NCBI RefSeq assembly: GCF_030160295.1
Contig: NZ_BSOB01000006.1
Coordinates: 62,001 to 126,000 of the forward strand
Source of the DNA: Dyella acidisoli
GTDB lineage: Bacteria > Pseudomonadota > Gammaproteobacteria > Xanthomonadales > Rhodanobacteraceae
Reading direction: 5' to 3'
DNA length: 64,000 nucleotides
This document shows positions 37,743 through 46,815 of the stretch, in pieces. Under the pieces are notes generated by a model, which saw only the letters and a list, made by a program, of their open reading frames with translations, did not search any database and had not been told where the DNA came from. The position numbers were made by a program, and so were the translations under genes. Within the stretch, counting starts at the first letter, position 1; each line of letters opens with the position of its first letter.

Positions 37743-37819
37743 GTAGGTTGGGTTAGCGCAGCGTAACCCAACATATTCGGAGCAGAACTGTTGGGTTACG
37801 CTGCGCTAACCCAACCTAC
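37743..37819. repeat. REP doublet (GTAGGTTGGGTTAGCGCAGC family)
   Basis: GTAGGTTGGGTTAGCGCAGC and its exact facing complement form a hairpin with a stem of roughly 30 bp and a short loop between the convergent purH and transporter genes. It ends one base before the transporter stop and likely serves both genes as a transcript end. Confidence 0.85.
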
Positions 37820-37820
37820 G

Positions 37821-38831
37821 TTAATCGGCGGCAAGCTCTTCCGTTCGGGTAGCACTGCGCTTATCGACATCCATGCGCTGCGCATATCGCCGCGCCAACA
37901 CCGCGCACGTCATCAATTGCATCTGATGAAAAAGCATGATCGGCAACACAATCATGCCTAGCGCATGTGCAGGAAACAGCACATTCGCCATCGGCACGCC
38001 ACTTGCCAGGCTCTTCTTTGAACCGCAGAACACAACGGTGATCTCGTCCGCGCGCTTGAATCCCAGCGCGCGCGAACCGTAGCGTGTGATCAGCAAGGCA
38101 GCTGCAAGCAGCACGGCGTTGACGATCAGCAAACCGCCCAGCACCGGCAGCGGCAACTGCTTCCACAGACCCTGCAACACCGCCGCACTGAAGGCGGTAT
38201 ACACCACCAACAGAATCGAACCTTGGTCGGTCAGCCCGATCAGCGGACGGTGGCGCTGTATCCAATCACCAATCCAGCGCTGTGTGATCTGCCCGGCTAC
38301 AAACGGCACGAACAGCTGCAGCACGATATCGCCCACTGCATGCCAGGACATTCCGCCCTGCCCATGCGCTTCCAGCACCAGTCCCGTCAGCAACGGTGTC
38401 ACGACGATACCGAGCAAGCTGGACGCTGACGCTGCGCACACCGCTGCGGGCACATTTCCGCGCGCAATCGACGTGAACGCAATCGATGACTGCACCGTCG
38501 ATGGCAAGGTGCATAGAAACAGGATGCCCACATACAGCGCCGGCGTAACCAGCGGCAGCAGCAATGGCTTCAACAACACGCCCAACACCGGAAACAGCGC
38601 GAACGTGCTGGCCAGAACCACCACATGCAGGCGCCAGTGCGTGATGCCCGCTACCACGGCTTCGCGCGAGAGCTTGGCGCCGTGCATGAAGAACAGCAGC
38701 GCGATCGCCAGATTGGTCAGCCACTCGAATACGGTTGCCGCCTCGCCACGGCATGGCAATACGCTGGCCGTGATAACGGTAGCGATAAGACAGAGCGTGA
38801 AATTATCAGGCAGGAAGCGACGCAGGGACAT
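37821..38831 (-). CDS. Bile acid:sodium symporter family protein (SBF-like, YfeH type)
   Basis: Inner-membrane transporter, 336 residues with about ten spans (ALLFFMHGAKLS, VGILFLCTLPSTVQSSIAFTSIARGNVPAAVCAASASSLLGIVVTPLL, QLFVPFVAGQ, VVFCGSKKSLASGVPMANVLF). The TVQSSIAFTS and GSKKSLASG motifs define the SBF-like (PF13593-type) group. Substrate is unknown. It is divergent from a LysR gene, which may regulate it. Start ATG 38831. Confidence 0.88.
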   Translation of the reverse strand: MSLRRFLPDNFTLCLIATVITASVLPCRGEAATVFEWLTNLAIALLFFMHGAKLSREAVVAGITHWRLHVVVLASTFALFPVLGVLLKPLLLPLVTPALYVGILFLCTLPSTVQSSIAFTSIARGNVPAAVCAASASSLLGIVVTPLLTGLVLEAHGQGGMSWHAVGDIVLQLFVPFVAGQITQRWIGDWIQRHRPLIGLTDQGSILLVVYTAFSAAVLQGLWKQLPLPVLGGLLIVNAVLLAAALLITRYGSRALGFKRADEITVVFCGSKKSLASGVPMANVLFPAHALGMIVLPIMLFHQMQLMTCAVLARRYAQRMDVDKRSATRTEELAAD

Positions 38832-38925
38832 GGCTTCAGATACGCGCGAAGAACGGGGAGTGCGGGCTATTTCACCGCTTGACTATTGATAAATCAAATA
38901 ACTTTATTGTATTCATTGATTCACT

Positions 38926-39846
38926 ATGAGCATTAATATCAGCCTCCGGCAATTGCGGGTGTTCCTGGCCGTAGCGCAGCAGCGCCATTTCCGGCGCGCG
39001 GCAGAGCATCTGCATCTCAGCCAACCCGCAGTGAGCCGGCACGTTGCCGACCTGGAAACCGAACTGGGCGTGCGCCTGTTCGATCGCAGCACCCGCGAAG
39101 TGATTCCCACCGAATCGGGCCGTTATCTGGAAAGCGCGATCGAGCGTGTGCTGGACGAACTCGAAGGCGTGCTGGATCACGTGCACTCCGAAGGCGAACG
39201 ACGACGCGGCAAAATACGCATCGCTTCGGTACCGACACTATCGGCCAGCCTGATGCCCGCCTGTATTGCCGATTGCGCACACGAATATCCCGAACTCACC
39301 ATCCAACTGCACGATCAAGCACAAACGCTCGTGCTCGACAGCGTGCGCGGCGGCGAGGTGGATTTCGGCATTGCCATCGAACCAACCGAAGTGGGTGATT
39401 TCGACAGCGAGACCATCATGCGCGATCCGTTCTGCCTCGCATGCCGGCCGGATCATCCGCTCGCACAGCACAAGACCGTTGCATGGAAGAAGCTGCAGGG
39501 CCAACCGCTGGTGCTATTGGATTACTCCTCCGGCAGCCGGCGACTCATCGATCAGGCCATGCAGAAACACGGCGTGGAAGCGAACGTCGTGCAGCAGACC
39601 GGACATACGCATACGGCGTTCCGCATGGTGGAAGCAGGTCTTGGCGTGACGGTGACGCCCATGCTTTCTTCACCACCTTCGACGCTCGCCGTACGTCCGC
39701 TGACGCCCACGGAACAACGCGCCGTGACGTTGATCCGTCGCCGCCAACGTTCGCTCTCGCCACTGGCGTCATTAGTATGGGAACGGTTGCGCGAATTGGC
39801 AGCCAAGGGCGCGCTTTCGCCACCTCGGCCACGTAAATCGGGGTAG
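38926..39846 (+). CDS. LysR-family transcriptional regulator
   Basis: 306-residue regulator with an N-terminal winged HTH (LRQLRVFLAVAQQRHFRRAAEHLHLSQPAVSRHVADLETELGVRLFDR) and a periplasmic-binding-protein-like effector domain (ASVPTLSASLMPACIADCAHEYPE, VDFGIAIEPTEVGDFDSETI, GLGVTVTPM). It is transcribed away from the SBF-like transporter. A short palindrome TTGATAAATCAA at 38886-38897 in the 94-bp gap is a plausible operator. Target and ligand are unknown. Confidence 0.92.
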   Translation: MSINISLRQLRVFLAVAQQRHFRRAAEHLHLSQPAVSRHVADLETELGVRLFDRSTREVIPTESGRYLESAIERVLDELEGVLDHVHSEGERRRGKIRIASVPTLSASLMPACIADCAHEYPELTIQLHDQAQTLVLDSVRGGEVDFGIAIEPTEVGDFDSETIMRDPFCLACRPDHPLAQHKTVAWKKLQGQPLVLLDYSSGSRRLIDQAMQKHGVEANVVQQTGHTHTAFRMVEAGLGVTVTPMLSSPPSTLAVRPLTPTEQRAVTLIRRRQRSLSPLASLVWERLRELAAKGALSPPRPRKSG

Positions 39847-39956
39847 GCCCCAACGCGATGCAGATGGCGATATGGAAAGCCTGCGCTCACTCCGGCCTAC
39901 ACGAAAAATTCAACTTGCGCAGCGGATGTTGAAACGACCCTGTTGGAGGACAAGCC

Positions 39957-40664
39957 ATGCGCTACGAACTCTATTATTGGACTGGCATCCAGGGTCGCGG
40001 CGAATACGTGCGCCTGGCTCTCGAAGATGCAGGCGCCGACTACATTGACGTAGCACGCGAACGCGGCGACAACGTCCTTATGCCGTTCCTGCGCGGCAAA
40101 CGCGAAGGCGCATGGCCATTCGCACCGCCCTTCCTCAAGGCTGGCCGCATGGTGATTGCGCAAACAGCCGCCATCCTCGCTTATCTCGGTCCGCGGCTTG
40201 GGTTGGTGCCGGGTGGTCTATCCGCCGAAATCTACGCACAGCAACTGCAACAGACCATTTCTGATTTCATAGTGGAAATCCACGATACGCATCACCCCAT
40301 TGCCGCTAGCCAATACTACGAAGAGCAGCGCACCCCTGCGCGCAAACGTGCGCAAGTGTTCCGTGACGAACGGCTGCCGAAATTCCTGGATTATTTCGAG
40401 CAAGTGCTTGAACGCGGCAATGGGCGGCAGGCGCTTTCTCGCCATTCGTACATTGATCTGTCGCTATTCCAGCTCGTCGCCGGACTCGATTACGCGTTTC
40501 CCAACGCCATGCGTCGCACGCAAAAGCGCATTCCGCGCTTGCGCGCACTAGCCAAGCGCATCGCGGAACGACCGAATATTGCCGCATACCTAGCCTCGCC
40601 ACGACGCATTCCTTTCAACGAAGAAGGCATCTTTCGCCATTACCCCGAACTGGATGCGCGCTGA
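39957..40664 (+). CDS. Glutathione S-transferase family protein
   Basis: 235-residue cytoplasmic GST with the N-terminal thioredoxin-like domain (ELYYWTGIQGRGEYVRLALEDAGADYID; APPFLKAGRMVIAQTAAILAYLG) and a helical C-terminal domain (LFQLVAGLDYAFPNAMRR). The N-terminal pattern resembles eukaryote-like sigma/alpha GSTs. Substrate unknown. It ends 16 nt before the convergent EamA-like gene. Confidence 0.87.
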   Translation: MRYELYYWTGIQGRGEYVRLALEDAGADYIDVARERGDNVLMPFLRGKREGAWPFAPPFLKAGRMVIAQTAAILAYLGPRLGLVPGGLSAEIYAQQLQQTISDFIVEIHDTHHPIAASQYYEEQRTPARKRAQVFRDERLPKFLDYFEQVLERGNGRQALSRHSYIDLSLFQLVAGLDYAFPNAMRRTQKRIPRLRALAKRIAERPNIAAYLASPRRIPFNEEGIFRHYPELDAR

Positions 40665-40680
40665 GTCTGCGAGGCAAGAT

Positions 40681-41112
40681 TCAAAACAGCGCGATCACCA
40701 GCGAGCCAGCGACGATCAGCACACCGCCGATCAGCACTGGCCAGCTTGGCTTTTCACCGAGCACCAGCAAGCCAAACACGATCGCCATCGCCACGCTGAG
40801 TTTGTCGATCGGCGCGACTTTGCTCACCGGCCCCAATTGCAGTGCGCGGTAATAACACAGCCACGAAAGACCGGTGGCGATACCCGAAAGCACCAGGAAT
40901 ACCCAGCTATGCCACGGCAGCCCGGAGGGCTTCGCCCATTCCGAACGCAAACTGAGAATGCCCGCGGTCACGACAAGGATCACTACGGTGCGAATGAACG
41001 TGGCGAGATTGGAATTGATACCCGCCACGCCAAGCTTGCCGAACAGCGCGGTCAGCGCGGCGAAGAACGCCGAGCCGATGGCGAACAGCAGCCAGCTTTC
41101 GCGCAGGTTCAT
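40681..41112 (-). CDS. Small single-repeat EamA-family membrane protein
   Basis: 143-residue membrane protein of four to five spans corresponding to one EamA repeat (WLLFAIGSAFFAALTALFGKLGVAGINSNLATFIRTVVILVV; LVLSGIATGLSWLCYYRALQLGPVSKVAPIDKLSVAMAIVFGLLVLGEKPSW). Single-repeat members probably work as dimers, like SMR proteins. Substrate unknown. The second copy of the 287-bp structured element ends 5 bp upstream of its ATG on the gene's own 5' side, so any promoter must lie in or beyond that element. Confidence 0.87.
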   Translation of the reverse strand: MNLRESWLLFAIGSAFFAALTALFGKLGVAGINSNLATFIRTVVILVVTAGILSLRSEWAKPSGLPWHSWVFLVLSGIATGLSWLCYYRALQLGPVSKVAPIDKLSVAMAIVFGLLVLGEKPSWPVLIGGVLIVAGSLVIALF

Positions 41113-41117
41113 GCGTG

Positions 41118-41404
41118 GGGGCGCTCTGATCTATTCCACGCACCCGGCATGACGTTCAGAAGGCCCGCAGGGTGTGTTGCGTGACGTAGGGCAGACTGGC
41201 CGTCTGTGCAAGCCGCGCGACGCGGCCTGCGGGCCTTCTGAACGTCACCCCAAACCTTAAATTCAAGATGTTGGGGCCGCACTGTATGCGCGTCTCGCTG
41301 CGCCTCGGCGTCTCGACAGACAGCCAGCCTGCCTTCACCACCGGAGCGCAGCGAGACGCGCATACAGTGCGGTGACGGGTACGTGGAATAGATCAGAGCA
41401 CCCC
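41118..41404 (+). repeat. 287-bp three-way-junction element, copy 2
   Basis: Same plan as 35215-35501: closing 29-nt arms 41118-41146 / 41376-41404, a 22-bp perfect stem 41150-41171 / 41226-41247 with a CAGAC-TGGCC-GTCTG hairpin inside, and a 27-bp perfect stem 41277-41303 / 41346-41372. The only mismatches in the closing stem are two C-A pairs on the plus strand, which would be G-U wobbles on the minus strand. It lies between the DUF2782 stop (4 nt away) and the EamA-like start (5 nt away). Confidence 0.85.
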
Positions 41405-41407
41405 GTG

Positions 41408-41953
41408 TCACTGCCCGTTGTCTTCTGTCGATGAAGCGGATGCTGGCTTGCTGTTGCCCCACTGCATGATCTTGTATTCAACCGGTTTCACCCGCGTACG
41501 GCTGATCGGATCGAACATGTAGCCGTTCTCGTCCACGTTGTATGTCTGTGTCGGCCCATGCTTGGGCGTCACCACGACCATGTAGACGCGGCCGTTCTGG
41601 CGATATTCCTGGATGGTGTTCTCACCTTCCTGACGCACGGACACATCCGGTGGCTGCTGGCCGTTGGCATCGTGAGCGTGAGAAGCTGGCGCTGGTGTAC
41701 CCGCCACCCGTGGCACCGGAATCGGCTTGCCTGGCATATGACTCGGCTCCAATTCGGCCGGGCTGGAAACAGGCTTGCTGCTGGTGCTCGCCGAGGCCGG
41801 CTCCCTGGCGGGATTCACACCCGGATCGTTCATGCCTGGCGGTGGTGGTGCCGGCGCGAAGTGCGGCGTGGCCGACGAAGAGGACGAAGTCTGCGCGAAA
41901 GCCGACGGAGCGGCCAGAAGCGAAAGGGCGAGCAAACAGGCTGCGTGTTTCAT
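41408..41953 (-). CDS. DUF2782 exported protein next to polA
   Basis: Exported protein of unknown function, 181 residues. A signal peptide (MKHAACLLALSLLAAPSAFAQ) precedes a long Pro/Ser/Ala-rich region (22-95) and a compact C-terminal DUF2782 domain (DVSVRQEGENTIQEYRQNGRVYMVVVTPKHGPTQTYNVDENG). It is divergent from polA, an arrangement typical of Xanthomonadales and pseudomonads. Function unknown. Confidence 0.88.
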   Translation of the reverse strand: MKHAACLLALSLLAAPSAFAQTSSSSSATPHFAPAPPPPGMNDPGVNPAREPASASTSSKPVSSPAELEPSHMPGKPIPVPRVAGTPAPASHAHDANGQQPPDVSVRQEGENTIQEYRQNGRVYMVVVTPKHGPTQTYNVDENGYMFDPISRTRVKPVEYKIMQWGNSKPASASSTEDNGQ

Positions 41954-42089
41954 GACAGGGGACCTCGTCGGGGGCTTAAAGCATAACAGTGGGCGCTTCG
42001 CCCGGCAGTGAATGGCCAGGTGCCATCAAGACCTTGTGTCCCCACATATGTTCCCTGCTCTCCTCACGTCGTTCCCGTAGAATCCCGGC

Positions 42090-44837
42090 ATGCCAAAACT
42101 CACGCTCATCGACGGCTCGTCGTACCTCTACCGTGCCTTCCACGCGCTGCCGCCGCTCAGCAACGCGCAGGGTGAACCCACGGGTGCACTGTTCGGCGTG
42201 GTCAACATGCTGCGCACGACATTGAAGGAGAAGCCCGATTACGTGGCGTTCGTCTCGGATGCCCCCGGCCCCACCTTCCGCAACGTGCTGTACGAGAAGT
42301 ACAAGGCGAATCGCCCGCCGATGCCGGACGATCTGCGCGCGCAGATCGAGCCGATGCTGAAGATCGTCGGCGCACTGGGCTTTCCGATTCTGCGCGTCAC
42401 AGGCGTGGAAGCCGACGATGTCATCGGCACGCTCGCCACGCAGGCGCACGAACATGGCATCGATGTTCTGATTTCCACGGGCGACAAGGATCTCGCGCAG
42501 CTGGTGCGCCCCGGCATCACGCTGATCAACACGATGACCAACACCAGCATGGACAGCGCCGGCGTGGTGGATAAATTCGGTGTACCTCCTGAGCAGATTG
42601 TCGACTTCCTCAGCCTTACCGGCGACACCGTCGACAATGTTCCCGGCGTCACCAAATGCGGCCCCAAGACCGCAGCGAAATGGCTTGCCGAATACGGCTC
42701 GCTCGATGGCGTGATGGCCAACGCCGACAAAGTCGGCGGCAAGATCGGCGAGTACCTGCGTGAAGCACTGCCCGCCCTGCCCCTCTCGCGCCAACTGGTG
42801 ACGATCAAGACTGACGTACCGCTGGACTTCACCGTGCCGCAGCTTGCCCTGCGCGAACGCGACGTCGACGCGCTGCGCGAGTTGTACACGCGCTATGAAT
42901 TCAAAGCTGCGCTTAAAGAACTGGACAGTGCAACGGCAGAAGCCGTCACGACATCATCGCCCCCGGCCACAGAAGCCATCGCCAAACCTGCGCACGCAAC
43001 GCCTTCCGAACCTTCGGTAGAACTCGCCGCGCAGGGCCACTACGAACTCGTCACCACACAGACGCAATTCGATGCATGGCTCGCACGTGTGCACGAGGCA
43101 CCGCTGATCGCCTTCGACACCGAAACCACCAGCCTCGATTCGATGCAGGCGGACGTGGTGGGCATCAGTCTCTCCGTACAACCCGGTTATGCGTGCTATA
43201 TCCCGCTTAGCCACGACTATCCCGGCGCTCCGGCGCAATTGCCGCGCGACAAGGTACTCGCTGCGCTGAAGCCCATTTTCGAAGATCCAAAGCGTCCGAA
43301 AGTGGGACAGCACGCCAAGTACGACATGAACATCCTGTCGCACTACGGCATCGTCGTGCAGGGGCTGGCGCACGACACCATGCTCGAATCCTACGTGTGG
43401 AACGCCACCGCCACACGGCACGACATGGATTCGCTGGCGAAGAAATACCTCGGCTACGACACAGTGAAATACGAGGAGGTTGCCGGCAAAGGCGCCAAGC
43501 AGATTTCCTTCTCGCAGGTCGATCTGGATACCGCTTGCCGCTACGCCGCCGAAGATGCCGATGTCACTCTGCGCTTGCATCACGCACTGTGGCCGTTGCT
43601 GGAAGGCGAGCCGAAGCTGCGCAAGGTCTACGAAGACATCGAAATACCGCTGGTACCCGTGCTGGCCGGCATGGAACAGCACGGCGTGCTGATCGACGTC
43701 AACGAATTGCGCAAGCAAAGCCAGCAGCTCGGCAAACGCATGCACGAGTTGCAGCAGGACGCGTGGAAATCGGCCGGACGCGAATTCAACCTCGATTCGC
43801 CCAAGCAATTGCAAGCGATCCTGTTCGATGAGCTTGGCCTGCCGGCAAAACTGAAAACACCCACCGGCCAACCTTCCACCAACGAAGAAGCGCTTGAAGC
43901 GATCGCCGAGGAGCATGCGCTGCCGCGCCTGATCCTCGATTACCGCGGTTTGGCCAAGCTGCGCTCCACTTACACGGAAAAGCTCGCGGAGATCGTCAAT
44001 CCGCGCACGGGCCGTGTGCACACCAGCTACCACCAGGGCGCGGTGGCGACAGGGCGCATTTCGTCCACCGATCCGAACCTGCAAAACATTCCCGTGCGCA
44101 CCGAGGAAGGCCGGCGCATCCGCCAGGCGTTCATCGCACCGGAAGGCTGGCGGGTGATGGCGGCGGACTATTCGCAGATCGAACTGCGCATCATGGCGCA
44201 CCTGTCCGGCGACGAAGGCCTGCTGCGCGCGTTCCACGAAGGCGGCGACATCCATCGCGCCACGGCTGCGGAAGTGTTTGGTCTGGAGCCTGATGCCGTC
44301 ACCAACAACCAACGCCGCGCTGCCAAGGCGATCAACTTCGGGCTGATGTATGGCATGAGCGCGTTCGGCCTGGCGCGCCAGCTCGGCGTCGACCGTGGTG
44401 AGGCCAGCGACTATATGGCGCGCTATTTTTCGCGCTATCCCGGCGTGCACGCCTTTATGGACGCCACGCGCGAACGCGCGCATCGCGATGGCTATGTCGA
44501 AACCCTGTTCGGCCGGCGCCTCTATCTGGAAAATCTAAGTTCACGCAATCAGGCGTTGCGCGCCGGTGCCGAACGCGCCGCCGTCAACGCGCCGATGCAA
44601 GGCACCGCTGCTGACATCATCAAGCGCGCCATGATTGCCGTGGCCGCCTGGTTGAAGGGGCGCGACGACGCGCACATGCTGATGCAAGTGCATGACGAAC
44701 TGGTGTTCGAAGTCCGCGCGGATGCCGTCGACACGGTCCGCGATGCGATCCGCCAACGCATGTCAGGCGCGGCGGAATTGCGCGTTCCGCTGGTGGTGGA
44801 TGTGGGCGTGGGCAAGAACTGGGATGAGGCGCATTGA
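42090..44837 (+). CDS. polA: DNA polymerase I
   Basis: Gap filling, Okazaki-primer removal and repair synthesis. The 915-residue protein has all three domains: 5' nuclease (LIDGSSYLYRAFHALPPL, VEADDVIGTLA, STGDKDLAQLV), 3'-5' exonuclease with intact FDTETTSLD, HAKYDMNIL and YAAEDADVT, and polymerase with DYSQIELRIMAHLSGD (motif A), RRAAKAINFGLMYGMS (motif B) and MQVHDELVFEV (motif C). Full length. An sRNA gene follows downstream. Confidence 0.98.
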   Translation: MPKLTLIDGSSYLYRAFHALPPLSNAQGEPTGALFGVVNMLRTTLKEKPDYVAFVSDAPGPTFRNVLYEKYKANRPPMPDDLRAQIEPMLKIVGALGFPILRVTGVEADDVIGTLATQAHEHGIDVLISTGDKDLAQLVRPGITLINTMTNTSMDSAGVVDKFGVPPEQIVDFLSLTGDTVDNVPGVTKCGPKTAAKWLAEYGSLDGVMANADKVGGKIGEYLREALPALPLSRQLVTIKTDVPLDFTVPQLALRERDVDALRELYTRYEFKAALKELDSATAEAVTTSSPPATEAIAKPAHATPSEPSVELAAQGHYELVTTQTQFDAWLARVHEAPLIAFDTETTSLDSMQADVVGISLSVQPGYACYIPLSHDYPGAPAQLPRDKVLAALKPIFEDPKRPKVGQHAKYDMNILSHYGIVVQGLAHDTMLESYVWNATATRHDMDSLAKKYLGYDTVKYEEVAGKGAKQISFSQVDLDTACRYAAEDADVTLRLHHALWPLLEGEPKLRKVYEDIEIPLVPVLAGMEQHGVLIDVNELRKQSQQLGKRMHELQQDAWKSAGREFNLDSPKQLQAILFDELGLPAKLKTPTGQPSTNEEALEAIAEEHALPRLILDYRGLAKLRSTYTEKLAEIVNPRTGRVHTSYHQGAVATGRISSTDPNLQNIPVRTEEGRRIRQAFIAPEGWRVMAADYSQIELRIMAHLSGDEGLLRAFHEGGDIHRATAAEVFGLEPDAVTNNQRRAAKAINFGLMYGMSAFGLARQLGVDRGEASDYMARYFSRYPGVHAFMDATRERAHRDGYVETLFGRRLYLENLSSRNQALRAGAERAAVNAPMQGTAADIIKRAMIAVAAWLKGRDDAHMLMQVHDELVFEVRADAVDTVRDAIRQRMSGAAELRVPLVVDVGVGKNWDEAH

Positions 44838-44847
44838 TCCCACTTTC

Positions 44848-44877
44848 CACTTCCCCTCCCCAGCGGGAGAGGAAGTG
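44848..44877 (+). terminator. Hairpin after polA
   Basis: CACTTCCCCTCCC (44848-44860) pairs with GGGAGAGGAAGTG (44865-44877) with one mismatch and a CAGC loop, 10 nt after the polA stop. It has no T tract, so it may be a Rho-assisted end or an RNA-stabilising structure. Confidence 0.5.
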
Positions 44878-44964
44878 TCGCACGCATGAATCCCCGCTAA
44901 CCAAATCCGATTTTCTGCACCGCTTCGTGCAACTTTTCCGGTCTCGCGGTGTTCTAACGCTTTG

Positions 44965-45090
44965 GATGCACGCAACGGCATCCCCCGGCGCCCACCTCCC
45001 TGGGTCGCCAACCGGAGTCGGACCTCTCCCCTGGGTCTCCGATTCCCCGGCCCCGCGGACTTCCCCCTAAAGTTCGCGGGGCCTTTTCTT
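44965..45090 (+). ncRNA. sX13-type small RNA with three C-rich hairpin loops
   Basis: About 125 nt between polA and a LacI gene. Three hairpins: 44987-45009 (GGCG/CGCC and CCCA/TGGG, loop CCTCCC), 45014-45046 (GGAGTCGGA with TCCGATTCC, loop TCTCCCCT) and the terminator 45049-45083 (14-bp stem with one G-U, loop CCCCCTA) followed by TTTTCTT. Each apical loop has an unpaired run of C that can pair with Shine-Dalgarno G tracts. This is the architecture known for Xanthomonas sX13, and position after polA also recalls Spot 42 and ErsA. A TG-extended -10 (TCTAAC, 44953-44958) sets the likely 5' end; the -35 is weak. Confidence 0.78.
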
Positions 45091-45207
45091 ATCTGATTTC
45101 GGCTTTTTCTTGCCCTGCGTCAGGACATGCGCCGATTCAACCGTTAGGATGCCGTTACGGGACGGCCGCCGCCCGCCGGTTGCCCGAAGCAAAAGAGTTG
45201 CGCAGCA

Positions 45208-46248
45208 GTGCAGATCAAAGGGAAACCCACTTCCTTCGACATTGCCCATCTGACCGGGGTCTCGCAATCCACGGTTTCGCGGGCCTTGCGCGGCAGTCCG
45301 TTGGTTAGCGAGGAGACGCGGCAACGTATCAAGGCTGCTGCCGACCAGCTCAACTACAAGGTGGACAAGAACGCCTCGAACCTGCGCTCGCAGCACTCGG
45401 GCACCTTGGCGTTGCTGCTGTTCGAAGATCCCACCGCTGACGACTCGCACATCAATCCGTTCTTCCTGTCGATGCTGGGTTCGATCACCCGAGCCTGCGC
45501 CTTGCGCGGCTATGATTTGTTGATCTCGTTCCAGCAGTTGTCCGACGACTGGCACGCGGACTACGCCGACACCAAAAAAGCCGACGGCATCATCCTGCTG
45601 GGTTATGGCGACTACCTGGCCTATCGCGACAAACTGCAGAAGCTGGTCGCTCAGGGCACACGCTCCGTGCGCTGGGGTGCGGTGCTGCCAGATCAACCGG
45701 ACGTGTCCATCGGTTGCGACAACTTACAGGGCGGACAGGCGGTGGCAGCCCATCTGCTGGAACAGGGTTGCCGGCGTATCGCCTTCCTCGGCGATGCCTC
45801 CAGCCACTATCCCGAGTTCTTCGACCGCTACCGTGGTTATGTGGCCGCGCTGCAGGCAGCCGGCATCCAGGCTGACGCCGACCTGCAGGTGGATGCCGAC
45901 GAAAGCACCGAGCAGGCCGGCTACGATGCGCTGGAAGCGCTGCTTCAGCGCAAAGTTCCGTTCGATGCCGTATTCGCCGCAAGCGACCTGATCGCGATCG
46001 GCGCCATGCGCGCCTTGGCCGACCGCAACATCACGGTACCCGAACAGATGGCGGTGGCCGGCTTCGACGATATTCCGATGGCCCGCTTCCTTAATCCGCC
46101 GCTGACCACCGTCCTGCAGGACACCAAGCTGGCCGGCGAGACCCTGGTCGACAACCTGTTGCGGCTGATCCGCCGCGAGCCGGTGGAGACGCGTCTGCTG
46201 CCGGTGAAGCTGGTGGTACGGCGCTCCAGCCAGTTCGGCACCCGCTAA
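45208..46248 (+). CDS. LacI-family transcriptional regulator
   Basis: 346-residue repressor-type protein with an N-terminal LacI HTH and hinge (SFDIAHLTGVSQSTVSRALRGSPLVSEETRQRIKAAADQLNYKVD) and a sugar-binding domain (GTLALLLFED, DGIILLGYGDY, AFLGDASSHYPEFFDRYRGY, VFAASDLIAIGAMRAL, VPEQMAVAGFDDIPMARFLNPPLTTV). Start is GTG 45208, which gives the usual short lead before the HTH. It is the only LacI regulator in the window and a good candidate to bind the TGCATACGTATTCA palindromes in the glucan locus 6-17 kb away; this is inference. Confidence 0.9.
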   Translation: MQIKGKPTSFDIAHLTGVSQSTVSRALRGSPLVSEETRQRIKAAADQLNYKVDKNASNLRSQHSGTLALLLFEDPTADDSHINPFFLSMLGSITRACALRGYDLLISFQQLSDDWHADYADTKKADGIILLGYGDYLAYRDKLQKLVAQGTRSVRWGAVLPDQPDVSIGCDNLQGGQAVAAHLLEQGCRRIAFLGDASSHYPEFFDRYRGYVAALQAAGIQADADLQVDADESTEQAGYDALEALLQRKVPFDAVFAASDLIAIGAMRALADRNITVPEQMAVAGFDDIPMARFLNPPLTTVLQDTKLAGETLVDNLLRLIRREPVETRLLPVKLVVRRSSQFGTR

Positions 46249-46390
46249 ACACCCCACCCCCGTCGCCCCGGCGAAAGCCGGACGCATCCATGTGCCGCCT
46301 CCGTATGCCAGGCGACGACATCATGTCGATTTCGCTCCTCCTGCTTCGTCTTCATTTCGAAAGACCCACTCAAGCCACGGAGGAAGCCCC

Positions 46391-46804
46391 ATGTACATCC
46401 AGCCCTATCTGTTCTTCAACGGCCGCTGCGAAGAAGCCATCAACTACTACGAGAAACACCTCGGCGCCAAGGTCAACGCCAAGATGCGCTACAAGGAAGC
46501 GCCGCCGAGCGATGGCCCCGGCGCAAATGCCGACGGCGAGCACATCATGTACAGCAGCATCACCATCGGCGATACGGAGCTGCTGGCTTCCGACGACTGC
46601 TTGAACAAGGAGACGAAGTTCCAGGGTTTCTCACTGTCGCTCACAGTGAAGACCAACGCTGAAGCTGACCACGCATTCGCCGCGCTGGCCGATGGCGGCC
46701 ACGTAAACATGCCGTTGAGCCAGACATTCTTCTCGCCCTACTTCGGCATGGTGGTCGACCGCTTCGGCATCAACTGGATGGTGATCATCCCGCCTCAGCA
46801 ATAA
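46391..46804 (+). CDS. PhnB-like VOC-family protein
   Basis: Small cytoplasmic protein of the vicinal-oxygen-chelate fold, 137 residues: YIQPYLFFNGRCEEAINYYEKHLGAKV at the start and MPLSQTFFSPYFGMVVDRFGINWMV at the end. ATG 46391 has GGAGGA at good spacing; the frame is open upstream but without such a site. The group is often named PhnB but lacks a proved role. It sits in a cassette with a YCII/DGPF protein (11 nt downstream) and an ECF42 sigma factor, so a shared stress or detoxification role is likely. Confidence 0.88.
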   Translation: MYIQPYLFFNGRCEEAINYYEKHLGAKVNAKMRYKEAPPSDGPGANADGEHIMYSSITIGDTELLASDDCLNKETKFQGFSLSLTVKTNAEADHAFAALADGGHVNMPLSQTFFSPYFGMVVDRFGINWMVIIPPQQ

Positions 46805-46815
46805 GGAGTACCGCC

